Shown here piece by piece: positions 10,827 to 21,970 of a DNA stretch of 64,000 nucleotides (positions are counted from its first letter, which is position 1; each line of letters begins with the position of its first letter). Position numbers and translations under genes: made by a program. The notes beneath the pieces were generated by a model. That model did not search any database and was not told the DNA's origin. It saw nothing but the letters and a program-made list of their open reading frames with translations. The DNA is taken from NCBI RefSeq assembly GCF_047675955.1, contig NW_027328092.1, forward strand, positions 682,001 through 746,000. Reading direction: 5' to 3'. The DNA comes from Chlorocebus sabaeus (lineage: Eukaryota; Chordata; Mammalia; Primates; Cercopithecidae).

Positions 10827-13399
10827 CTCATGAAGCCTTTCCCTAAGACTCTTCTTGTGGAATTTGCAAAGTGATATTTCGAAGCCCACAGAGGGCTATG
10901 GTGAAAAAGGAGATATCCTAAGATAAAAACTGAAGAGAAACTTTCTGAGAAACTGCTCTGTATTCTCTTAATTCATCTCACAGAGTTACTGCGTTCCCCT
11001 CAAGAAGCCTTTCGCTAAGACTGTTCTTGTGGAATTTGAAAAGTGATATTTGGAAGCCCATAGAGGGTTATGGTGAAAAAGGAAAATCTTCCCTTAAAAA
11101 CTGGAAAGAAGCTTCCTGAGAAACTGCTTTGTGTTCGGTTAATTCAACTCACAGTTACTGCTTTCTCCTCAAAAAGCCTTTCGCTAACACTGTTCTTATG
11201 CAATTTGCAAAGTGATATTTGGAAGCCCTTAGAGGGTTAAGGTGAAAAAGGAAATATCTACCGTTAAAAACTGTAAAGAAGCTTTCTGAGAAACTGCTCT
11301 GTGTTCTGTTAATTCATCTCACAGTGTTACAGCATTCCCTTCAGGAAGCCTTTCGCTAAGTCTGTTCTTGTGGAATATTCAAGGTGATATCTGGAAGCCC
11401 ATAGAGTGCTATGGTGAAAAAGGAAATATCTTCCGTTAAAAACTGGAAAGAAGCTTTCTGAGAAACTGCTCTGTGTTCTGTTAATTCATCTCACAGAGTT
11501 ACAGCTTTCCCCTCAAGAAGACTTTCGCTAAGACTGTTCTTGTAAAATTTGCACATTGATATCTGGAAGTCCATACAGGGCTACGGTGTAAAAGGAAATA
11601 TCTTCCGATAAAAACTGGAAGGAAGCTTTATGAGAAACTGCTTTGTGTCCTGTTAATTCATCTCACAGAGTTACAGCCTTCCCTTCAAGATGCCTTTCGC
11701 TAAGACTCTTCTTGTGGAATTGGCAAAGTGTTATTTGGAAGCCCGTAGAGGTCTACGGTGAAAAAGGAAATATCTTCCTTTAAAAACTGGAAAGAAGCTT
11801 TCTGAGAAACTGCTTTGTGTTCTGTTAATTCATCTCACAGAGTCACTGCTTTCACCTCAAGAATCCTTTCGCTGAGACTCTTCATGTGGAAATTTCATAG
11901 TGATATTTTCAAGCCCATAGAGGGCTAAGGTGAAAAAGGAAATATCCTAAGATAAAAACTGAAAAGAAGCATTCTGAGAAACTACTTTGTGTTCTGTTAA
12001 TTCATCTCACAGTGTTACAGCTTTGCCCTCAAGAAGCCTTTCGCGAAGACACTTCTTGTGGAATTTGCAAAGTGATATTTGGAAGCCCATAGAGGGCTAT
12101 GGTGAAAAAGGAAATATCTTTTGTTAAAAACTGAAAGAGGCTTTCTGAGAAACTGCTCTGTGTTCTATTAATTCATCTCACAGAGTTACTGCTTTCCCAG
12201 AAAGAAGCCATTCTCTAAGATTCTTCTTGTGGATTTTTCAAAGTGATATTGGAAGCCCATAGAGGGCTATGGTGAAAAAGGGAATATCTTCCGTTAAAAA
12301 CTGGAAAGAATCTTTCTGAGAAACTACTTCGTGTTCTGTTAATTCATCTCACAGAGTTACAGCTTTCCCCTCAAGAAGCCTTTCGCTAAGACTGTTCTTC
12401 TGGAATTTTGAAAGTGATATTTGGAATCCCATAGAGGGCTATGGTGAAAAAGGAAAGATCTTCCGTTAAAAACTGGAAAGAACCTTTCTGAGAAATTGCT
12501 TTGTGTTCTTTTAATTCATCTCACAGAGTTACTGCGTTCCTCTCAAGAAGCCTTTCGCTAAGACTGTTCTTGTGGAATTTGCAAAGTGATATTTGGAAGC
12601 CCATATAGGGTTATGGTGAAAAAGGAAATATCTTCCGTTAAAAACTGGAAAGAAGCATTCTGAGAAACTGCTTTGTGTTCTCTTAGTTCATCTCACAGAG
12701 TTACAGCTTGCCCCTCTAGAAGCCTTTCGCTAAGACTGTTCTTGTGGAATTTGCAAAGTGACATTTGGAAGCCCATAGTGGGCTATGGTGAAAAAGGAAA
12801 TATCCTAAGATAAAAACTGAAAAGAAGCTTTCTGAGAAACTGCCTTGTGTTCTGTTAATTCATCTCACAGGGTTACAGCTTTCTCCACAAGAAGCCTTTT
12901 GCTAAGACTGTTCTTGTGGAATTTCAAAGTGATATTTGTAAAGCCATAGAAGGATATGATGAAAAAGGAAATATCTTCTGTTAAAAACTGGAAAGAAGCT
13001 TTCTGAGAAACTGCTTTGTGTTCTGTTAATTCATCTCACAGAGATACAGCTTTCTCCTCAAGAAGTTTTCGCTAAGACTGTGCTTCTGGAATTTGGAAAG
13101 TGATATTTGGAAGCCCATAGAGGGCTACGGTGAAAAAGGAAATAACTTCCGTTAAAAAACAGGAAAGAAGCTTTCTGAGAAACTGCTTTGTGTTCTGCTA
13201 ATTCATCTCAAGAGTTACCGCTTTCCCCTCAAGCAGTCTTTCGCTAAGACTGTTCTTGGGGAATTTGCAAAGTGATATTTGGAAGCCCATAGAGGGCTAT
13301 GGTGAAAAAGGAAATATCCTAAGATAAAAACTGGGAAGAATCTTTCTGAGAAATTGCTTTGTGTTCTGTTAATTCATCTCACAGAGTTACTGCATTCGC
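10827..13399 (+). repeat. HOR unit 5, 15 monomers (m1-m14 plus hybrid m15h)
   Basis: Starts normally with m1 and runs to m14. It then has a hybrid m15 and continues directly into an m2-type monomer at 13400, so m16 and the next m1 are missing. Length 2573 equals m1-m15. Markers are the AA haplotype in m3 (near 11253), GAC in m5 and TTCG in m9 (near 12329). Apparently private changes are TTGTAAAATT near 11541, CTTTTGCTAAG near 12897 and TTACCGCTTT near 13216. Confidence 0.92.
13228..13399 (+). repeat. Hybrid monomer m15h bridging m14 to m2
   Basis: The left part matches m15 (GTTCTTGGGGAATTTGC) up to the A-box. From TATCCTAAGATAAAAACTG onward it resembles the end of m1, but with differences found in neither parent: ACTGGGAAGAATC, GAAATTGC and TACTGCATTCGCC. 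It is therefore not a simple crossover between present-day m15 and m1. Its A-box is a perfect pJ-alpha match, unlike that of normal m15. Other copies: 21799-21970, 29613-29784, 32014-32185, 39903-40074, 42304-42475, 50193-50364, 52594-52765. The copies ending at 29784, 40074 and 50364 read CATTCCC where the others read CATTCGC. Confidence 0.9.
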
Positions 13400-15969
13400 C
13401 TCAAGAAGCCTTTCGCTAAGACTGTTCTTGTGGAATTTGAAAAGTGATATTTGGAAGCCCATAGAGGGTTATGGTGAAAAAGGAAAATCTTCCCTTAAAA
13501 ACTGGAAAGAAGCTTCCTGAGAAACTGCTTTGTGTTCGGTTAATTCAACTCACAGTTACTGCTTTCTCCTCAAAAAGCCTTTCGCTAACACTGTTCTTAT
13601 GCAATTTGCAAAGTGATATTTGGAAGCCCTTAGAGGGTTAAGGTGAAAAAGGAAATATCTACCGTTAAAAACTGTAAAGAAGCTTTCTGAGAAACTGCTC
13701 TGTGTTCTGTTAATTCATCTCACAGTGTTACAGCATTCCCTTCAGGAAGCCTTTCGCTAAGTCTGTTCTTGTGGAATATTCAAGGTGATATCTGGAAGCC
13801 CATAGAGTGCTATGGTGAAAAAGGAAATATCTTCCGTTAAAAACTGGAAAGAAGCTTTCTGAGAAACTGCTCTGTGTTCTGTTAATTCATCTCACAGAGT
13901 TACAGCTTTCCCCTCAAGAAGACTTTCGCTAAGACTGTTCTTGTGAAATTTGCACATTGATATCTGGAAGTCCATACAGGGCTACGGTGTAAAAGGAAAT
14001 ATCTTCCGATAAAAACTGGAAGGAAGCTTTATGAGAAACTGCTTTGTGTCCTGTTAATTCATCTCACAGAGTTACAGCCTTCCCTTCAAGATGCCTTTCG
14101 CTAAGACTCTTCTTGTGGAATTGGCAAAGTGTTATTTGGAAGCCCGTAGAGGTCTACGGTGAAAAAGGAAATATCTTCCTTTAAAAACTGGAAAGAATCT
14201 TTCTGAGAAACTGCTTTGTGTTCTGTTAATTCATCTCACAGAGTCACTGCTTTCACCTCAAGAATCCTTTCGCTGAGACTCTTCATGTGGAAATTTCATA
14301 GTGATATTTTCAAGCCCATAGAGGGCTAAGGTGAAAAAGGAAATATCCTAAGATAAAAACTGAAAAGAAGCATTCTGAGAAACTACTTTGTGTTCTGTTA
14401 ATTCATCTCACAGTGTTACAGCTTTGCCCTCAAGAAGCCTTTCGCGAAGACACTTCTTGTGGAATTTGCAAAGTGATATTTGGAAGCCCATAGAGGGCTA
14501 TGGTGAAAAAGGAAATATCTTTTGTTAAAAACTGAAAGAGGCTTTCTGAGAAACTGCTCTGTGTTCTATTAATTCATCTCACAGAGTTACTGCTTTCCCA
14601 GAAAGAAGCCATTCTCTAAGATTCTTCTTGTGGATTTTTCAAAGTGATATTGGAAGCCCATAGAGGGCTATGGTGAAAAAGGGAATATCTTCCGTTAAAA
14701 ACTGGAAAGAATCTTTCTGAGAAACTACTTTGTGTTCTGTTAATTCATCTCACAGAGTTACAGCTTTCCCCTCAAGAAGCCTTTCGCTAAGACTGTTCTT
14801 CTGGAATTTTGAAAGTGATATTTGGAATCCCATAGAGGGCTATGGTGAAAAAGGAAAGATCTTCCGTTAAAAACTGGAAAGAACCTTTCTGAGAAATTGC
14901 TTTGTGTTCTTTTAATTCATCTCACAGAGTTACTGCGTTCCTCTCAAGAAGCCTTTCGCTAAGACTGTTCTTGTGGAATTTGCAAAGTGATATTTGGAAG
15001 CCCATATAGGGTTATGGTGAAAAAGGAAATATCTTCCGTTAAAAACTGGAAAGAAGCATTCTGAGAAACTGCTTTGTGTTCTCTTAGTTCATCTCACAGA
15101 GTTACAGCTTGCCCCTCTAGAAGCCTTTCGCTAAGACTGTTCTTGTGGAATTTGCAAAGTGACATTTGGAAGCCCATAGTGGGCTATGGTGAAAAAGGAA
15201 ATATCCTAAGATAAAAACTGAAAAGAAGCTTTCTGAGAAACTGCCTTGTGTTCTGTTAATTCATCTCACAGGGTTACAGCTTTCTCCACAAGAAGCCTTT
15301 CGCTAAGACTGTTCTTGTGGAATTTCAAAGTGATATTTGTAAAGCCATAGAAGGATATGATGAAAAGAAATATCTTCTGTTAAAAACTGGAAAGAAGCTT
15401 TCTGAGAAACTGCTTTGTGTTCTGTTAATTCATCTCACAGAGATACAGCTTTCTCCTCAAGAAGTTTTCGCTAAGACTGTACTTCTGGAATTTGGAAAGT
15501 GATATTTGGAAGCCCATAGAGGGCTACGGTGAAAAAGGAAATAACTTCCGTTAAAAAACAGGAAAGAAGCTTTCTGAGAAACTGCTTTGTGTTCTGCTAA
15601 TTCATCTCAAGAGTTACAGCTTTCCCCTCAAGCAGTCTTTCGCTAAGACTGTTCTTGGGGAATTTGCAAAGTGATATTTGGAAGCCCATAGAGGGCTATG
15701 GTGAAAAAAGAAGTATCTTCCGTTAAAAAGTGGAAAGAATCTTTCTGAGAATCTGCTTTGTGTTCTGTTAATTCATCTCACAGTGTTACAAATCTCTCCT
15801 CAAGTAACCTTTAGCTAAGGCTGATCTTGTGGAATTTGGAAAGTGATATTTGGAAGCCCATAGGGGGCTATGGTGAAAAAGGAAGTATCTTCCGTTAAAA
15901 TCTGGAAGAAGATTTCTGAGAAACTACTTTGTGTTCTGTTAATTCATCTCAGAGACTTACATCTTTCCC
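13400..15969 (+). repeat. HOR unit 6, 15 monomers (m2-m16), with a private 2-bp deletion
   Basis: Runs m2-m16 in 2570 bp, 2 bp shorter than expected for these monomers. The loss is in m13 near 15365, where GATGAAAAAGGAAAT has become GATGAAAAGAAAT. I saw this deletion in no other copy. It shifts the local reading frame and produces a chance 61-codon open frame at 15317-15502. The unit carries the m3 AA haplotype and GAC in m5. Confidence 0.92.
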
Positions 15970-18713
15970 CTCATGAAGCCTTTCCCTAAGACTCTTCTTG
16001 TGGAATTTGCAAAGTGATATTTCGAAGCCCACAGAGGGCTATGGTGAAAAAGGAGATATCCTAAGATAAAAACTGAAGAGAAACTTTCTGAGAAACTGCT
16101 CTGTATTCTCTTAATTCATCTCACAGAGTTACTGCGTTCCCCTCAAGAAGCCTTTCGCTAAGACTGTTCTTGTGGAATTTGAAAAGTGATATTTGGAAGC
16201 CCATAGAGGGTTATGGTGAAAAAGGAAAATCTTCCCTTAAAAACTGGAAAGAAGCTTCCTGAGAAACTGCTTTGTGTTCGGTTAATTCAACTCACAGTTA
16301 CTGCTTTCTCCTCAAAAAGCCTTTCGCTAACACTGTTCTTATGCAATTTGCAAAGTGATATTTGGAAGCCCTTAGAGGGTTAAGGTGAAAAAGGACCTAT
16401 CTACCGTTAAAAACTGTAAAGAAGCTTTCTGAGAAACTGCTCTGTGTTCTGTTAATTCATCTCACAGTGTTACAGCATTCCCTTCAGGAAGCCTTTCGCT
16501 AAGTCTGTTCTTGTGGAATATTCAAGGTGATATCTGGAAGCCCATAGAGTGCTATGGTGAAAAAGGAAATATCTTCCGTTAAAAACTGGAAAGAAGCTTT
16601 CTGAGAAACTGCTCTGTGTTCTGTTAATTCATCTCACAGAGTTACAGCTTTCCCCTCAAGAAGCCTTTCGCTAAGACTGTTCTTGTGAAATTTGCACATT
16701 GATATCTGGAAGTCCATACAGGGCTACGGTGTAAAAGGAAATATCTTCCGATAAAAACTGGAAGGAAGCTTTATGAGAAACTGCTTTGTGTCCTGTTAGT
16801 TCATCTCACAGAGTTACAGCCTTCCCTTCAAGATGCCTTTCGCTAAGACTCTTCTTGTGGAATTGGCAAAGTGTTATTTGGAAGCCCGTAGAGGTCTACG
16901 GTGAAAAAGGAAATATCTTCCTTTAAAAACTGGAAAGAAGCTTTCTGAGAAACTGCTTTGTGTTCTGTTAATTCATCTCACAGAGTCACTGCTTTCACCT
17001 CAAGAATCCTTTCGCTGAGACTCTTCATGTGGAAATTTCATAGTGATATTTTCAAGCCCATAGAGGGCTAAGGTGAAAAAGGAAATATCCTAAGATAAAA
17101 ACTGAAAAGAAGCATTCTGAGAAACTACTTTGTGTTCTGTTAATTCATCTCACAGTGTTACAGCTTTGCCCTCAAGAAGCCTTTCGCGAAGACACTTCTT
17201 GTGGAATTTGCAAAGTGATATTTGGAAGCCCATAGAGGGCTATGGTGAAAAAGGAAATATCTTTTGTTAAAAACTGAAAGAGGCTTTCTGAGAAACTGCT
17301 CTGTGTTCTATTAATTCATCTCACAGAGTTACTGCTTTCCCAGAAAGAAGCCATTCTCTAAGATTCTTCTTGTGGATTTTTCAAAGTGATATTGGAAGCC
17401 CATAGAGGGCTATGGTGAAAAAGGGAATATCTTCCGTTAAAAACTGGAAAGAATCTTTCTGAGAAACTACTTTGTGTTCTGTTAATTCATCTCACAGAGT
17501 TACAGCTTTCCCCTCAAGAAGCCTTTCGCTAAGACTGTTCTTCTGGAATTTTGAAAGTGATATTTGGAATCCCATAGAGGGCTATGGTGAAAAAGGAAAG
17601 ATCTTCCGTTAAAAACTGGAAAGAACCTTTCTGAGAAATTGCTTTGTGTTCTTTTAATTCATCTCACAGAGTTACTGCGTTCCTCTCAAGAAGCCTTTCG
17701 CTAAGACTGTTCTTGTGGAATTTGCAAAGTGATATTTGGAAGCCCATATAGGGTTATGGTGAAAAAGGAAATATCTTCCGTTAAAAACTGGAAAGAAGCA
17801 TTCTGAGAAACTGCTTTGTGTTCTCTTAGTTCATCTCACAGAGTTACAGCTTGCCCCTCTAGAAGCCTTTCGCTAAGACTGTTCTTGTGGAATTTGCAAA
17901 GTGACATTTGGAAGCCCATAGTGGGCTATGGTGAAAAAGGAAATATCCTAAGATAAAAACTGAAAAGAAGCTTTCTGAGAAACTGCCTTGTGTTCTGTTA
18001 ATTCATCTCACAGGGTTACAGCTTTCTCCACAAGAAGCCTTTCACTAAGACTGTTCTTGTGGAATTTCAAAGTGATATTTGTAAAGCCATAGAAGGATAT
18101 GATGAAAAAGGAAATATCTTCTGTTAAAAACTGGAAAGAAGCTTTCTGAGAAACTGCTTTGTGTTCTGTTAATTCATCTCACAGAGATACAGCTTTCTCC
18201 TCAAGAAGTTTTCGCTAAGACTGTGCTTCTGGAATTTGGAAAGTGATATTTGGAAGCCCATAGAGGGCTACGGTGAAAAAGGAAATAACTTCCGTTAAAA
18301 AACAGGAAAGAAGCTTTCTGAGAAACTGCTTTGTGTTCTGCTAATTCATCTCAAGAGTTACAGCTTTCCCCTCAAGCAGTCTTTCGCTAAGACTGTTCTT
18401 GGGGAATTTGCAAAGTGATATTTGGAAGCCCATAGAGGGCTATGGTGAAAAAAGAAGTATCTTCCGTTAAAAAGTGGAAAGAATCTTTCTGAGAATCTGC
18501 TTTGTGTTCTGTTAATTCATCTCACAGTGTTACAAATCTCTCCGCAAGTAACCTTTAGCTAAGGCTGATCTTGTGGAATTTGGAAAGTGATATTTGGAAG
18601 CCCATAGGGGGCTATGGTGAAAAAGGAAGTATCTTCCGTTAAAATCTGGAAGAAGATTTCTGAGAAACTACTTTGTGTTCTGTTAATTCATCTCAGAGAC
18701 TTACATCTTTCCC
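15970..18713 (+). repeat. HOR unit 7, full 16-mer
   Basis: Complete 2744-bp copy with the m3 CC haplotype and GCC in m5. GTTAGTTC near 16797 (m5) is shared with unit 1. Apparently private changes are TTCACTAAG near 18042 (m13), which removes the conserved TTCGCT CpG, and CTCCGCAAG near 18540 at the start of m16. Confidence 0.93.
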
Positions 18714-19397
18714 CTCATGAAGCCTTTCCCTAAGACTCTTCTTGTGGAATTTGCAAAGTGATATTTCGAAGCCCACAGAGGGCTATGGTGAAAAAGGAGA
18801 TATCCTAAGATAAAAACTGAAGAGAAACTTTCTGAGAAACTGCTCTGTATTCTCTTAATTCATCTCACAGAGTTACTGCGTTCCCCTCAAGAAGCCTTTC
18901 GCTAAGACTGTTCTTGTGGAATTTGAAAAGTGATATTTGGAAGCCCATAGACGGTTATGGTGAAAAAGGAAAATCTTCCCTTAAAAACTGGAAAGAAGCT
19001 TCCTGAGAAACTGCTTTGTGTTCGGTTAATTCAACTCACAGTTACTGCTTTCTCCTCAAAAAGCCTTTCGCTAACACTGTTCTTATGCAATTTGCAAAGT
19101 GATATTTGGAAGCCCTTAGAGGGTTAAGGTGAAAAAGGACATATCTACCGTTAAAAACTGTAAAGAAGCTTTCTGAGAAACTGCTCTGTGTTCTGTTAAT
19201 TCATCTCACAGTGTTACAAATCTCTCCTCAAGTAACCTTTAGCTAAGGCTGATCTTGTGGAATTTGGAAAGTGATATTTGGAAGCCCATAGGGGGCTATG
19301 GTGAAAAAGGAAGTATCTTCCGTTAAAATCTGGAAGAAGATTTCTGAGAAACTACTTTGTGTTCTGTTAATTCATCTCAGAGACTTACATCTTTCCC
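18714..19397 (+). repeat. HOR unit 8, 4-mer remnant (m1-m3 joined to m16)
   Basis: 684 bp, equal to m1+m2+m3+m16, so m4-m15 (2060 bp, 12 monomers) are missing. The switch from m3 to m15/m16 sequence falls within a 32-bp tract (19187-19218) that is identical at the ends of m3 and m15, as expected for unequal homologous exchange in register. It is the only 4-mer in the window. AGACGGTTATGG near 18950 (m2) is private. Confidence 0.93.
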
Positions 19398-21970
19398 CTC
19401 ATGAAGCCTTTCCCTAAGACTCTTCTTGTGGAATTTGCAAAGTGATATTTCGAAGCCCACAGAGGGCTATGGTGAAAAAGGAGATATCCTAAGATAAAAA
19501 CTGAAGAGAAACTTTCTGAGAAACTGCTCTGTATTCTCTTAATTCATCTCACAGAGTTACTGCGTTCCCCTCAAGAAGCCTTTCGCTAAGACTGTTCTTG
19601 TGGAATTTGAAAAGTGATATTTGGAAGCCCATAGAGGGTTATGGTGAAAAAGGAAAATCTTCCCTTAAAAACTGGAAAGAAGCTTCCTGAGAAACTGCTT
19701 TGTGTTCGGTTAATTCAACTCACAGTTACTGCTTTCTCCTCAAAAAGCCTTTCGCTAACACTGTTCTTATGCAATTTGCAAAGTGATATTTGGAAGCCCT
19801 TAGAGGGTTAAGGTGAAAAAGGACCTATCTACCGTTAAAAACTGTAAAGAAGCTTTCTGAGAAACTGCTCTGTGTTCTGTTAATTCATCTCACAGTGTTA
19901 CAGCATTCCCTTCAGGAAGCCTTTCGCTAAGTCTGTTCTTGTGGAATATTCAAGGTGATATCTGGAAGCCCATAGAGTGCTATGGTGAAAAAGGAAATAT
20001 CTTCCGTTAAAAACTGGAAAGAAGCTTTCTGAGAAACTGCTCTGTGTTCTGTTAATTCATCTCACAGAGTTACAGCTTTCCCCTCAAGAAGACTTTCGCT
20101 AAGACTGTTCTTGTGAAATTTGCACATTGATATCTGGAAGTCCATACAGGGCTACGGTGTAAAAGGAAATATCTTCCGATAAAAACTGGAAGGAAGCTTT
20201 ATGAGAAACTGCTTTGTGTCCTGTTAATTCATCTCACAGAGTTACAGCCTTCCCTTCAAGATGCCTTTCGCTAAGACTCTTCTTGTGGAATTGGCAAAGT
20301 GTTATTTGGAAGCCCGTAGAGGTCTACGGTGAAAAAGGAAATATCTTCCTTTAAAAACTGGAAAGAAGCTTTCTGAGAAACTGCTTTGTGTTCTGTTAAT
20401 TCATCTCACAGAGTCACTGCTTTCACCTCAAGAATCCTTTCGCTGAGACTCTTCATGTGGAAATTTCATAGTGATATTTTCAAGCCCATAGAGGGCTAAG
20501 GTGAAAAAGGAAATATCCTAAGATAAAAACTGAAAAGAAGCATTCTGAGAAACTACTTTGTGTTCTGTTAATTCATCTCACAGTGTTACAGCTTTGCCCT
20601 CAAGAAGCCTTTCGCGAAGACACTTCTTGTGGAATTTGCAAAGTGATATTTGGAAGCCCATAGAGGGCTATGGTGAAAAAGGAAATATCTTTTGTTAAAA
20701 ACTGAAAGAGGCTTTCTGAGAAACTGCTCTGTGTTCTATTAATTCATCTCACAGAGTTACTGCTTTCCCAGAAAGAAGCCATTCTCTAAGATTCTTCTTG
20801 TGGATTTTTCAAAGTGATATTGGAAGCCCATAGAGGGCTATGGTGAAAAAGGGAATATCTTCCGTTAAAAACTGGAAAGAATCTTTCTGAGAAACTACTT
20901 TGTGTTCTGTTAATTCATCTCACAGAGTTACAGCTTTCCCCTCAAGAAGCCTTTCGCTAAGACTGTTCTTCTGGAATTTTGAAAGTGATATTTGGAATCC
21001 CATAGAGGGCTATGGTGAAAAAGGAAAGATCTTCCGTTAAAAACTGGAAAGAACCTTTCTGAGAAATTGCTTTGTGTTCTTTTAATTCATCTCACAGAGT
21101 TACTGCGTTCCTCTCAAGAAGCCTTTCGCTAAGACTGTTCTTGTGGAATTTGCAAAGTGATATTTGGAAGCCCATATAGGGTTATGGTGAAAAAGGAAAT
21201 ATCTTCCGTTAAAAACTGGAAAGAAGCATTCTGAGAAACTGCTTTGTGTTCTCTTAGTTCATCTCACAGAGTTACAGCTTGCCCCTCTAGAAGCCTTTCG
21301 CTAAGACTGTTGTTGTGGAATTTGCAAAGTGATATTTGGAAGCCCATAGTGGGCTATGGTGAAAAAGGAAATATCCTAAGATAAAAACTGAAAAGAAGCT
21401 TTCTGAGAAACTGCCTTGTGTTCTGTTAATTCATCTCACAGGGTTACAGCTTTCTCCACAAGAAGCCTTTCGCTAAGACTGTTCTTGTGGAATTTCAAAG
21501 TGATATTTGTAAAGCCATAGAAGGATATGATGAAAAAGGAAATATCTTCTGTTAAAAACTGGAAAGAAGCTTTCTGAGAAACTGCTTTGTGTTCTGTTAA
21601 TTCATCTCACAGAGATACAGCTTTCTCCTCAAGAAGTTTTCGCTAAGACTGTGCTTCTGGAATTTGGAAAGTGATATTTGGAAGCCCATAGAGGGCTACG
21701 GTGAAAAAGGAAATAACTTCCGTTAAAAAACAGGAAAGAAGCTTTCTGAGAAACTGCTTTGTGTTCTGCTAATTCATCTCAAGAGTTACAGCTTTCCCCT
21801 CAAGCAGTCTTTCGCTAAGACTGTTCTTGGGGAATTTGCAAAGTGATATTTGGAAGCCCATAGAGGGCTATGGTGAAAAAGGAAATATCCTAAGATAAAA
21901 ACTGGGAAGAATCTTTCTGAGAAATTGCTTTGTGTTCTGTTAATTCATCTCACAGAGTTACTGCATTCGC
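19398..21970 (+). repeat. HOR unit 9, 15 monomers (m1-m14 plus m15h)
   Basis: 2573 bp, the same organisation as unit 5, ending in m15h at 21799-21970 and running into m2 at 21971. It has the m3 CC haplotype and GAC in m5, so it differs from unit 5 (AA) at the m3 site. Private changes in m12 are TGTTGTTGTGG near 21309 and GTGATATTT near 21330, where other m12 copies read GTGACATTT. Confidence 0.92.

Noticed and set aside
15317..15502. A 61-codon open reading frame on the plus strand
   Set aside because: It begins at GTG, not ATG, lies wholly inside m13-m14 of the satellite, and exists only because of a 2-bp deletion absent from all other copies. No domain, signal or composition suggests a protein.
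18714..19397. Transposon insertion or unique sequence at the irregular short unit
   Set aside because: All 684 bp are ordinary m1, m2, m3 and m16 sequence. The irregularity is a deletion, with no inserted DNA, target-site duplication or poly-A tail.
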